Part shown: positions 8,001 to 12,960 of the stretch, piece after piece
Layout: every line of letters begins with the position of its first letter
Numbering within the stretch: the first letter of the stretch is position 1
Assembly (NCBI GenBank): GCA_030688105.1
Contig: JAUYIV010000308.1
Coordinates: 1 to 12,960, forward strand
DNA from: Actinomycetota bacterium
Lineage (GTDB): Bacteria; Actinomycetota; Acidimicrobiia; Spongiisociales; UBA11373
Direction of reading: 5' to 3'
DNA length: 12,960 nt
Translations under genes and position numbers: made by a program
Notes under the pieces: generated by a model
What the model saw: only the letters and a program-made list of their open reading frames with translations
What the model was told of the DNA's origin: nothing
Databases searched by the model: none

Positions 8001-8473
8001 TCCCTGCCTATCAGGCTGCCATGTGGACCCACTTCATGGCGGGAGACGAGGCGGGCGCCGTCGGATTCGCCCGAAGAATCGTGGAGCGATCGGGCGCCAC
8101 GCGGTTTCTGCTCGACGCCTGGTCACTCACGGTGTGGCTGCTGGAGCGCGCCGGTGAGCTCGACCGGATCGGATCGCTCCTCCCCGCCCTCCGCCGGTTC
8201 GACATGCCCCGGCCTCGGGCGCTGATCGCCGTTGTCGCCGCTGTGCTCGATGAGGCCGACGATCCGGCCGCGGCGGTCGAGACGATCGAGCGCGCCGCTC
8301 AGGAACTGGCCGACCTCGGTGTCGCCACCGATGCGGTGATCGCTCTCGCCGCGGGAGTGCGAATCGCTGAACCCCTCGAAGACGGGGCACGGGCAAAGGT
8401 GCTCAGGGAGCGAGGCCGGGAGTTGCTCGTCGCCGCCGGGGCGGAGCCGTTCCTGGAGCGGATCGGGCTCTGA
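5030..8473 (+). CDS. Zinc-ribbon / class III adenylate cyclase / AAA ATPase / TPR signalling protein
   Basis: A 1147-residue multidomain protein predicted to make cAMP from ATP. Residues 4-46 hold two zinc-ribbon units, each with paired CxxC (C4/C7 with C18/C21; C29/C32 with C43/C46). The cyclase domain (about 66-240) has both metal-binding aspartates (D75 in FADLVGF, D119 in MGDGVLAVFG), the adenine-selecting pair K115/D186, and the transition-state residues N189 and R193 in VNTTSRL, so it looks catalytically complete. An AAA/STAND-like ATPase follows, with Walker A GEPGVGKS (287-294) and Walker B LVVEDLHWAD (411-420). The remaining half is Ala/Leu-rich and helical, like TPR or MalT-type repeats. 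No C-terminal LuxR-type helix-turn-helix and no membrane segment is seen, so it is probably cytosolic. The start is set by the first zinc ribbon. The input signal is unknown. Confidence 0.9.
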   Translation: MSACPSCAAPVAPDARFCASCGSPLDQRCRSCGTVLRADSRFCPSCGTPTQTAPGVLAPEPGGEERKIVSVAFADLVGFTAAGDGADPEDIRRRLSPYHEAIRQEVERYGGRVEKLMGDGVLAVFGAPVVHEDDAERAVRAGLQIQERIAGMAGGSRLSARVAVGTGEVVVAIEGTTMDREGLVGDVVNTTSRLQSEAPPGTVLVDEATYRVTRRAFRYEERPPVVVRGKAEPLALWLALAPTGRFGVDIEDDGATLVGRDTELNLLIDTFSRSMRDATSQILTIAGEPGVGKSRLVRELRRHVDDLPDLIRWRQGRCLPYGEGMTYWAFGEIVKAEAGILETDPPGTAVGKLRVSLEPLLADHDELTWVAGRVAALVGSGEEVAAAEKSERFAAWHRYLGAFGEQRPTVLVVEDLHWADPNLVEFLADVPEATRGTPLLLVCTARPDFFESHPTWGARQRDSVTIRLDPLDADATSRLLDELLAEGDLDERTRRMVMDRCGGNPLWAQEFVRMLHDRTEETATLAIPDTVQAVVAARIDLLDPGTKTVAQAASTIGKSFWAGAVADLVDGSPGLGESLRELTRRELIRRERVSTVAGETEYAFTHSVVRDVAYGQAPRAVRAARHHRVARWIERIAGERVADRAEVIAHHDAQALRLAAAADLPDVTRFTEAAIASHRRAAAQAARLDASAQRGHLEAALELVPHGDQRRGGVLLDLGAAYAVIGMADMGIKALLEARDELDVAGDIEGWGMASVLLAQYSWVAGDPTEAERFTEEAVARLEQHPPGPALAAAYARAAARLWLRGDATDEALELIDRVRPVVEVHGDTDARRRLLSADGGSRFDAGDPSAIEPFRQVLRMAIEADESGGIGTAYNNLGEELRTGWGVHEAISVHERGLEVAVQRRTVGVEQFLRLSVASDLFLAGRWDEAAAHLDVSLARPERLAYLEGEQRGQKLVIQACRGEAPGDAVFRIDRIVADAEGLADLQAIIPAYQAAMWTHFMAGDEAGAVGFARRIVERSGATRFLLDAWSLTVWLLERAGELDRIGSLLPALRRFDMPRPRALIAVVAAVLDEADDPAAAVETIERAAQELADLGVATDAVIALAAGVRIAEPLEDGARAKVLRERGRELLVAAGAEPFLERIGL

Positions 8474-8503
8474 GGGCGGGAAGGGTGAAGGAGGGTTCGG
8501 GGG
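8474..8503 (+). other. Putative G-quadruplex motif right after the cyclase stop codon
   Basis: Five G-tracts (8474-8476, 8478-8480, 8483-8485, 8493-8495, 8499-8503) are separated by loops of 1, 2, 7 and 3 nt, which satisfies the G3+N1-7 rule. It starts at the base after TGA and lies on the coding strand, so it would be present in the mRNA 3' end. Folding is inferred. Confidence 0.5.
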
Positions 8504-8525
8504 CGTATCTTCGTAGGCGGGTGGA

Positions 8526-8543
8526 AGGCTGAGCCCTCAGCTT
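8526..8543 (+). terminator. Short hairpin, possible terminator of the cyclase gene
   Basis: AGGCTGA (8526-8532) can pair with TCAGCTT (8537-8543) around a 4-nt loop, with one G-U pair. It lies about 50 nt after the stop codon. The stem is short and followed only by TTC, so this is a weak call. Confidence 0.25.
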
Positions 8544-8561
8544 CGGCCGGATCCCCGCGAA

Positions 8562-8606
8562 GGGTTCCCACAGGGTTCGGCTGATGGCTGATGGCTGATG
8601 GCTGCG
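8562..8606 (+). repeat. Composite intergenic repeat, copy 2 (13-bp block plus GGCTGAT array)
   Basis: GGGTTCCCACAGG (8562-8574), GTTC, then GGCTGAT three times (8579-8599) and a decayed GGCTGCG (8600-8606). Upstream, GCCCTCAG and TTCGGCCGGA also align with copy 1. The last intact unit ends 47 nt before the ATG at 8647, the same distance as in copy 1. Confidence 0.85.
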
Positions 8607-8634
8607 GGAGATCCTCCAGATCCCCGGATCCTCC

Positions 8635-8646
8635 TAGCCTCCGCGT
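8635..8646 (+). promoter_or_regulatory. Putative leaderless promoter -10 (TAGCCT) of the SDR gene
   Basis: TAGCCT at 8635-8640 lies exactly 6 nt before the ATG at 8647, the same hexamer and spacing as before the MFS gene. CCGCGT, the only sequence between, is not a ribosome-binding site. A leaderless start is inferred. Confidence 0.5.
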
Positions 8647-9567
8647 ATGCGTTTCCTCATCGCCGGTTCCACCGGCGTCATCGGCTCGGCTCTCTTCGAC
8701 CGGCTGCGCGGCGAGGGGCACGAGGTGATGCGACTCGTCCGACCCCAGACCGAAGAGGGCGCCGAGGGCATTCCGTGGGATCCCCCCGATCACCTCGACT
8801 CCAGCCTTCTTGGGGGCTTCGATGGCGTCGTCAGCCTCGCCGGCCGCTCGATCGGGCAGCGGCGGTGGTCGGATGAAGAGAAGCGGCTGCTCTGGGAGAG
8901 CCGGGTGGACACGACGCGTCTGCTGGCCGAGGCCCTGGCGGACGCCGAACCTCGGCCCCGGGTCCTCGTGAATGCCTCTGCGGTCGGGTTCTACGGGGAC
9001 GGGGGCGACGCCGTGCTCACCGAGGGCTCACCGAAGGGCGAGGGGTTCCTCGCCGACCTCGTCGCGGCGTGGGAAGCCGCCACCGAGCCGGCGACCTCGG
9101 CGGGCGTCCGTGTCGCGATGACGAGGAGCGGCATTGTGCTGAGTCCCGATGGAGGAGCACTGGGCAGGCTGCTGGCACCGTTCGGGCCGAAGTGGCTGAG
9201 CCCGTATCGCTGGGGGCTCGGTGGCCCCGTGGCCGGGGGACGGATGTACTGGTCGTGGATCTCACTCGACGACGAGCTCGCGGCGATGCGCCACCTGTTG
9301 ATCGAGTCCGATCTCGGCGGGCCGGTCAACCTGGTGGCTCCGAATCCGGTGACGAATCGGGAGTTCATCAAGGCGGTCGGCCGGGCGCTTCGTCGCCCTG
9401 CCGTGATGCCGATCCCCGGATTCGTGCTCGAGATCGTCCTGGGAAGGGAGTTGGCCGACGCTCTCGTCCTGCAGGGTCAGCGGGCCGTGCCCGCCCGCCT
9501 CGAGGGCGACGGATTCGAGTTCGCCGACACGGATCTCGATGAGGCGATGGCGAAAGCGTTCAAGTAG
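8647..9567 (+). CDS. TIGR01777-type NAD(P)-binding epimerase-like SDR protein (YfcH/SDR39U1 family)
   Basis: A 306-residue extended short-chain dehydrogenase/reductase. The N-terminal dinucleotide-binding motif is GSTGVIG (7-13), right at the start as expected. NASAVGFYGDGG is the family's version of the active-site region, with Tyr in the SxxxFYG context. Further family blocks are YWSWISLDDELAAMRHLL and NLVAPNPVTNREFIKAVGRAL. The C-terminal DUF1731-like part includes PGFVLEIVLGRELADALVLQ and ends with DLDEAMAKAF. Length and block order are typical of the family, whose substrate is unknown in most bacteria, so no reaction is assigned. It appears to be a single-gene transcription unit with a leaderless promoter. 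Confidence 0.88.
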   Translation: MRFLIAGSTGVIGSALFDRLRGEGHEVMRLVRPQTEEGAEGIPWDPPDHLDSSLLGGFDGVVSLAGRSIGQRRWSDEEKRLLWESRVDTTRLLAEALADAEPRPRVLVNASAVGFYGDGGDAVLTEGSPKGEGFLADLVAAWEAATEPATSAGVRVAMTRSGIVLSPDGGALGRLLAPFGPKWLSPYRWGLGGPVAGGRMYWSWISLDDELAAMRHLLIESDLGGPVNLVAPNPVTNREFIKAVGRALRRPAVMPIPGFVLEIVLGRELADALVLQGQRAVPARLEGDGFEFADTDLDEAMAKAFK

Positions 9568-9650
9568 TCGCCGGTCGCCCGTCAGCCTTCAGCCATCAGC
9601 CTTCAGCCATCAGCCGGATCACCCCTCAGAGTGGGGTCGGGGACCGGCGA
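9568..9650. repeat. 83-bp element bounded by 12-nt inverted repeats and holding a 7-nt array
   Basis: TCGCCGGTCGCC (9568-9579) and GGGGACCGGCGA (9639-9650) are reverse complements with one mismatch. Inside lie five 7-nt units in the opposite orientation to other copies: GTCAGCC, TTCAGCC, ATCAGCC, TTCAGCC, ATCAGCC (9581-9615). A small inner stem ACCCC/GGGGT follows (9621-9625/9633-9637). It begins right after the SDR stop codon. It could be a terminator-like structure or a MITE-like/REP-like repeat. Confidence 0.6.
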
Positions 9651-9691
9651 ACTCTTTCGGGCGAAGCGCCACCTTCCGGCTAAGGGCTTTT

Positions 9692-9710
9692 GGCCGATGG
9701 CCGATGGCCG
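9692..9710 (+). repeat. GGCCGAT 7-nt repeat upstream of the acyl-CoA dehydrogenase gene
   Basis: GGCCGAT (9692-9698), GGCCGAT (9699-9705) and the partial GGCCG (9706-9710), which runs into the left arm of the inverted repeat at 9709-9730. The unit is a one-base variant of GGCTGAT. Confidence 0.65.
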
Positions 9711-9730
9711 CCCATGTGCCAACATGGGCG
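9709..9730. promoter_or_regulatory. Perfect 8-bp inverted repeat before the acyl-CoA dehydrogenase start
   Basis: CGCCCATG (9709-9716) and CATGGGCG (9723-9730) are exact reverse complements around TGCCAA, ending 3 nt before the ATG at 9734. A weak -10-like CAACAT (9720-9725) lies in its centre. A protein bound here would cover the transcription start, so an operator is plausible. A hairpin masking the start codon is the alternative. Confidence 0.45.
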
Positions 9731-9733
9731 TTC

Positions 9734-10903
9734 ATGTCGGTAGCGACCCAGACCGTGGAAGAGGCGATCGATCGGCTCCTTGCCGAGCACGACCCGAACG
9801 GCGACCCGGTCGAGTTCCTCGGCGCCCGATACGACATGGGTCTGGCCTGGGTCTGGTACCCGGTGGGCCTCGGCGGGATGGACGCCCCGCGGTCGCTCCA
9901 GACCATCGTCGAGCAACGGCTCGCCGATGCCGGCGCCCCCCACCCCGCCCGCTTCAACGCCCTCGGGGTGGGTATGGGGGCACACGTGCTCATGGCCCAC
10001 GGCACCGAGGACCAGCAGCGCCGCTGGCTGCGCCCCATGTTCACCGGCGAGGAGATCTGGTGCCAGATGTTCTCGGAGCCCGGCGCCGGGTCCGATGTGG
10101 CCGCACTCGCCATGAGGGCGGTGCGCGACGGAGACGAGTGGGTGGTCAATGGCCAGAAGGTGTGGACGACGCTGGCCCATGTCTCGAAGTGGGGGATGCT
10201 GCTCGTCAGGACCGACCCCGACGTGCCCAAGCACCAGGGGATGTCGTACTTCATCGTCGACATGGAGTCCCCCGGCGTCGAGGTCAGGCCCCTTCGTCAG
10301 ATCACGGGCGAGGCCGAGTTCAACGAGGTGTACTTCGACGATGCCCGGGTTCCCGACGAGAACCGGATCGGAGAGGTCGGCGACGGTTGGCGAGTGGCGC
10401 TCACCACGCTCATGAACGAGCGGGTCGCCATTGGCGGCTCGATCGCCCCGCGCGCCGCGGGGCCGATCGGTGAGGCGGTGCGGGTCTGGAAGGAGTACGG
10501 GCACGACGATCCGGCGGCCCGGGACCACTTGATGGCCTTGTGGGTCGACGCCGAGGCGGCAAGGCTCACCAACCTGCGTGCCGCCCAGATGCGCTCCCGG
10601 GGCACGCCCGGCCCGGAGGGATCGACCTCCAAACTGGTGTACGCCGAGTTGAACAAGAAGATCTACGAGTTCGTCTTGGAGCTGATGGGCCCGGAAGGGA
10701 TGCTCTACGACACCTACGAGATGTTGCGTCCCGACGAGTTCACCAGCCACCCGCCCACCAAGGCGTTCCTCAGGGCGCGGGCCAACTCGATCGAGGGCGG
10801 GACATCGGAGATCATGAAAAACATCCTGGGCGAGCGGGTGCTCGGCCTGTCCGGAGAGCCCCGGGTCGACAAGGAACTGCCCTGGTCGCAAGTACCGAGG
10901 TAG
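9734..10903 (+). CDS. Acyl-CoA dehydrogenase (FadE-like)
   Basis: FAD-dependent enzyme of 389 residues that oxidises an acyl-CoA to a trans-2-enoyl-CoA. The FAD/substrate block is WCQMFSEPGAGSDVA (from W109), followed by WVVNGQKVWTT. The middle beta domain has the TGEAEFNEVYFDDARVP block. The C-terminal SIEGGTSEIMKNILGERVLG contains the glutamate (E354) at the usual catalytic-base position of medium-chain-type enzymes. The frame is open further upstream, but residues encoded there come from the 7-nt repeats and look unlike the family, so ATG 9734 (MSVATQTVEEAIDRLL) is taken as the start. There is no ribosome-binding site, and an inverted repeat ends 3 nt before the ATG. The chain length or branch specificity cannot be told, and no electron-transfer flavoprotein genes are nearby. 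Confidence 0.92.
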   Translation: MSVATQTVEEAIDRLLAEHDPNGDPVEFLGARYDMGLAWVWYPVGLGGMDAPRSLQTIVEQRLADAGAPHPARFNALGVGMGAHVLMAHGTEDQQRRWLRPMFTGEEIWCQMFSEPGAGSDVAALAMRAVRDGDEWVVNGQKVWTTLAHVSKWGMLLVRTDPDVPKHQGMSYFIVDMESPGVEVRPLRQITGEAEFNEVYFDDARVPDENRIGEVGDGWRVALTTLMNERVAIGGSIAPRAAGPIGEAVRVWKEYGHDDPAARDHLMALWVDAEAARLTNLRAAQMRSRGTPGPEGSTSKLVYAELNKKIYEFVLELMGPEGMLYDTYEMLRPDEFTSHPPTKAFLRARANSIEGGTSEIMKNILGERVLGLSGEPRVDKELPWSQVPR

Positions 10904-10975
10904 CGGTCAAGTCGAACCCGGTCCCCGGGGCATAGGCGTCGAAGCGAAATCCCACCCTGGGCGCGGGTCCCGCAC

Positions 10976-10996
10976 CACAATCACACCGTTGTGATT
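10976..10996. promoter_or_regulatory. 7-bp perfect inverted repeat upstream of the 99-residue gene
   Basis: AATCACA (10979-10985) and TGTGATT (10990-10996) are exact reverse complements around CCGT. CACAAT at 10976-10981 could be a -10 box, which the dyad would then overlap. The half-site order is inside-out compared with a CRP site. It could also end transcription of the acyl-CoA dehydrogenase gene, though no T-tract follows. Confidence 0.4.
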
Positions 10997-11016
10997 CTCC
11001 AGGGCGGAGTACCCGG

Positions 11017-11316
11017 ATGCCAATGTTCCGCGAGGGTCGCTCCCGACGGGCGTGGCGGCGCGAGGTCGCCGAGCAACTCGTGGAGCGGCTCGATGAAGCA
11101 GGTGAGCTGAGATTCGTCGGGTCGCGTCCCGACGACCGGCGGGAGATGCTCAGGATCGCTGAGCTGCTCCCCGACGACGTGATCGCCGAGTTGTACGAGG
11201 ATCCGTACTACCCGGGGCTGACCTTCATGGAGCTGCGGTTCGTCGCGCCCCCCGCTCGCTACGACGGCGGCCTCCGGATCGTCTACCCCGATGGCCGCAC
11301 CGAACGAGCCATGTAG
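11017..11316 (+). CDS. Small protein of unknown function (99 aa)
   Basis: I do not recognise a family. The 99-residue product is rich in Arg and Glu, with a basic, helical-looking N-terminus (MFREGRSRRAWRREVAEQL), then LLPDDVIAELYEDPYYPGL and a C-terminal stretch that could form beta strands (GLRIVYPDGR). No Cys, signal peptide or membrane segment is seen. It is likely real because of a good ribosome-binding site (GGAG at 11006-11009, 7 nt before the ATG), codon use like its neighbours, and an upstream inverted repeat. It is the only gene with its own gap here that has a clear Shine-Dalgarno site. It converges with the P-type ATPase gene. ATG 11023 is an alternative start but is further from the GGAG. 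Confidence 0.65.
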   Translation: MPMFREGRSRRAWRREVAEQLVERLDEAGELRFVGSRPDDRREMLRIAELLPDDVIAELYEDPYYPGLTFMELRFVAPPARYDGGLRIVYPDGRTERAM

Positions 11317-11318
11317 AA

Positions 11319-11365
11319 GTCGCACGTCGCGAGTAGCAGGGCTTCTTGCTGGAGGCTGGAGGCTC
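11319..11365. repeat. 7-nt tandem repeats in the convergent gap
   Basis: The short gap between two converging genes also shows a 7-base period: GTCGCAC, GTCGCGA, GTAGCAG (11319-11339, degenerate) and CTGGAGG twice (11349-11362). The units differ in sequence from the GGCTGAT arrays. No strong terminator hairpin is seen here. Confidence 0.5.
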
Positions 11366-12960
11366 TCAAACTTTCGCCCGTCTCAGCAGCATGGCGTTGA
11401 TGGCGACGATGACCGTGGAGAGGCTCATCAGCAGGGCGCCCAGGGCAGGAGACAGGACGAAGCCGGCTCCGGCGGCGACACCGGCGGCGAGGGGCAGCGC
11501 CACCACGTTGTACCCGGTCGCCCATGCCAGGTTCTGGAGCATCTTGCGTCTGGTCAGCCCCGACAGGCGAAGCGCTCGGGCGATGGCCCGCGGGTCGCTC
11601 TCGACGAGCACGACGTCGGCCGACTCGATGGCGACGTTGGTGCCGGCGCCGATGGCGATGCCGAGATCGGCCCCGACCAGAGCAGGGGCATCGTTGATCC
11701 CGTCGCCGACGAATGCCACCCGGCCCTCGCCCTGCAACTCGCTCACGATCTCCGCCTTGTCCCCGGGGAGGACGCGGGCGTGGTACCGCTCGATCCCGAG
11801 CTGGGAGGAGACGGTGCGGGCGACCGCCTCGGCATCGCCGGTCACCATCACGGGGGTCAGGCCCAGCTCCACGAGGGCCCGAATCGCCTCGGCCGATGTC
11901 GGGCGGATGCGGTCCTGGAGCGCGATGACGGCTCGCACCGAGTCGGCATCCATGAGGACGACCGCTCCCTGGCCCCGCTCGTCGGCATCGCGCAGGGCGG
12001 CCTCGATGGGTTCGTTGGTGGGGATGCCGAGGTCCCCGGCCCACTCCGGTCGGCCCACCCTCCACGTGGTCCCGTCGATGAGCCCGGAGATGCCCATGCC
12101 CGCGGTGGCCTCCGCGTCGCGCGTCTGAGGAAGCTCCAGGCCGCGGGCCTCCGCGGACTCGACGATCGCTGCCGCCAGGGGATGCTCGGACGAGCGCTCG
12201 AGGGCAGCGGCGACCCGAAGCGCTTCCGCCTCGCTGATATTCCGGTCGGTGACCACGAACGCCACCTCGAATCGGCCCTCGGTCAGGGTGCCCGTCTTGT
12301 CGAGAGCGACGAACTCGATTCGGTGGGCTCGCTCGAACGCATCGCGATCACGAACCAGGATCCCGCGTCCTGCCGACATCGCGGTGGCGTTCGCCATCAC
12401 CAGCGGTATCGCCAGGCCCAGGGCGTGGGGACAGGCGATGACGAGCACGGTGACCCCGCGAGCCACCGCGAAGGTGGCTCCCCTGGAACCGAAGACCAGC
12501 CAGCCGGCAAAGGTGGGGAGGCTTACCGCGATGGCGATCAACACCAGCCAGAAGGCCGCGCGGTCGGCGAGCCCCTGGAAGCGTGTCCGTGATTGCTGGG
12601 CCTCCCGCACCAGCCGCATCATCTGGCTCAAAGTCGACTCATCCCCCACCGCCGCGACTCGGACGGTTAGGGCCCCGTCGCTGTTGACCGACCCGGCGAT
12701 GACCTCATCCCCTTCAGATTTGGTGACCGGCAGGGACTCGCCGGTGAGGAACGACTCGTCGAGCGAGGACGAGCCCTCCTCCACCACGCCATCGACCGGT
12801 ACCTGCTCGCCGGGACGCACCAGTATGCGGTCGCCGACGCGCAGGTCGCCGACGGGCACGTCGTCGAGCTCCGTGCCGTCGAATCGGTGGGCGGTCGACG
12901 GGATGAGCTCGGCGAGCCGGTCGAGCGCGCTTCCGGCGCGCTCGACCGAGCGCATCTCGA
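11366..12960 (-). CDS. copB: P1B-type copper-translocating ATPase, CopB class (CPH), N-terminus outside window
   Basis: Membrane pump that uses ATP to move a heavy metal, probably copper, out of the cell. The visible 531 or so residues run from before the actuator domain (FLTGESLPV) through the transmembrane metal site CPHALGLAIP (CPH at 12425-12433), the phosphorylation motif DKTGTLTEG (DKTGT at 12287-12301), the SEHPLAAAIV motif of the nucleotide domain, MVTGD, the hinge GDGINDAPAL, and the final membrane helix with MSLSTVIVAINA. CPH in place of CPC together with MSxSTxxVAxNA marks the P1B-3 (CopB) class rather than CopA. The frame continues past the right edge, so the methionine at 12955 is internal and any His-rich or metal-binding N-terminus cannot be seen. 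No copper chaperone or CsoR/CopY-like regulator lies within the window. Confidence 0.92.
   Translation of the reverse strand, partial: EMRSVERAGSALDRLAELIPSTAHRFDGTELDDVPVGDLRVGDRILVRPGEQVPVDGVVEEGSSSLDESFLTGESLPVTKSEGDEVIAGSVNSDGALTVRVAAVGDESTLSQMMRLVREAQQSRTRFQGLADRAAFWLVLIAIAVSLPTFAGWLVFGSRGATFAVARGVTVLVIACPHALGLAIPLVMANATAMSAGRGILVRDRDAFERAHRIEFVALDKTGTLTEGRFEVAFVVTDRNISEAEALRVAAALERSSEHPLAAAIVESAEARGLELPQTRDAEATAGMGISGLIDGTTWRVGRPEWAGDLGIPTNEPIEAALRDADERGQGAVVLMDADSVRAVIALQDRIRPTSAEAIRALVELGLTPVMVTGDAEAVARTVSSQLGIERYHARVLPGDKAEIVSELQGEGRVAFVGDGINDAPALVGADLGIAIGAGTNVAIESADVVLVESDPRAIARALRLSGLTRRKMLQNLAWATGYNVVALPLAAGVAAGAGFVLSPALGALLMSLSTVIVAINAMLLRRAKV

Noticed and set aside
9539..9733. 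N-terminal extension of the acyl-CoA dehydrogenase from ATG 9539
   Set aside because: The extra 65 residues are translated heptamer repeats (giving SLQPSAFSHQP) and overlap the SDR gene; family similarity starts at 9734.
9680..10891. A 403-codon minus-strand frame opposite the acyl-CoA dehydrogenase
   Set aside because: The + strand gene has all family motifs; the antisense product is low-complexity and starts in the repeat region.
10979..10996. CRP-binding site
   Set aside because: CRP sites have TGTGA first and TCACA second; the order here is reversed, with a 4-nt spacer.
1..12960. Mobile element, defence island or biosynthetic cluster
   Set aside because: No transposase, integrase, restriction, toxin, phage or cluster-type synthase genes are present; the coding genes are ordinary chromosomal families.

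Overview
The window is a high-GC, gene-dense chromosomal segment. Its makeup points to an actinobacterium (Actinomycetota), probably an uncultured lineage outside the well-studied families. The reasons are GC-rich third codon positions, GTG/TTG starts, several apparently leaderless starts with TAnnnT-like hexamers 6-8 nt upstream, and the order topA / MFS protein / thymidylate kinase / DNA polymerase III delta-prime, which matches the order I recall from Streptomyces. The class cannot be fixed from this sequence alone.

Layout, left to right. Positions 2-967 hold the 3' end of DNA topoisomerase I (topA). After a 163-bp gap with two strong inverted repeats comes a tightly packed run on the + strand: an MFS exporter (1131-2570), thymidylate kinase (2567-3172) and delta-prime of the DNA polymerase III clamp loader (3169-4230), joined by 4-bp GTGA overlaps, then a PlsC-type acyltransferase overlapping the end of delta-prime. 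Next are three + strand genes, each preceded by a repeat-bearing gap of 150-173 bp: a 1147-residue zinc-ribbon / class III adenylate cyclase / AAA ATPase / TPR protein (5030-8473), a TIGR01777-type SDR epimerase-like protein (8647-9567) and an acyl-CoA dehydrogenase (9734-10903). A 99-residue protein of unknown function follows (11017-11316). A convergent CPH-motif copper-type P-ATPase (CopB class) runs off the right edge on the minus strand.

The first block looks like a DNA replication/nucleotide supply cluster (topA, tmk, holB). The remaining genes are independent transcription units for signalling, redox/lipid metabolism and metal export, and I see no single pathway joining them.

The most unusual signal is in the gaps. 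Five of the six longer gaps carry short tandem arrays with a 7-nt period (GGCTGAT, GGCCGAT, GGCCGTT, GCCCTCG, GACCGCC, CTGGAGG and relatives). Two gaps share a composite element (a 13-bp identical block, 4 variable bases, then GGCTGAT repeats) that ends exactly 47 nt before the start codon of two unrelated genes. I see no phage, IS element, CRISPR array, tRNA or rRNA, and no defence system.
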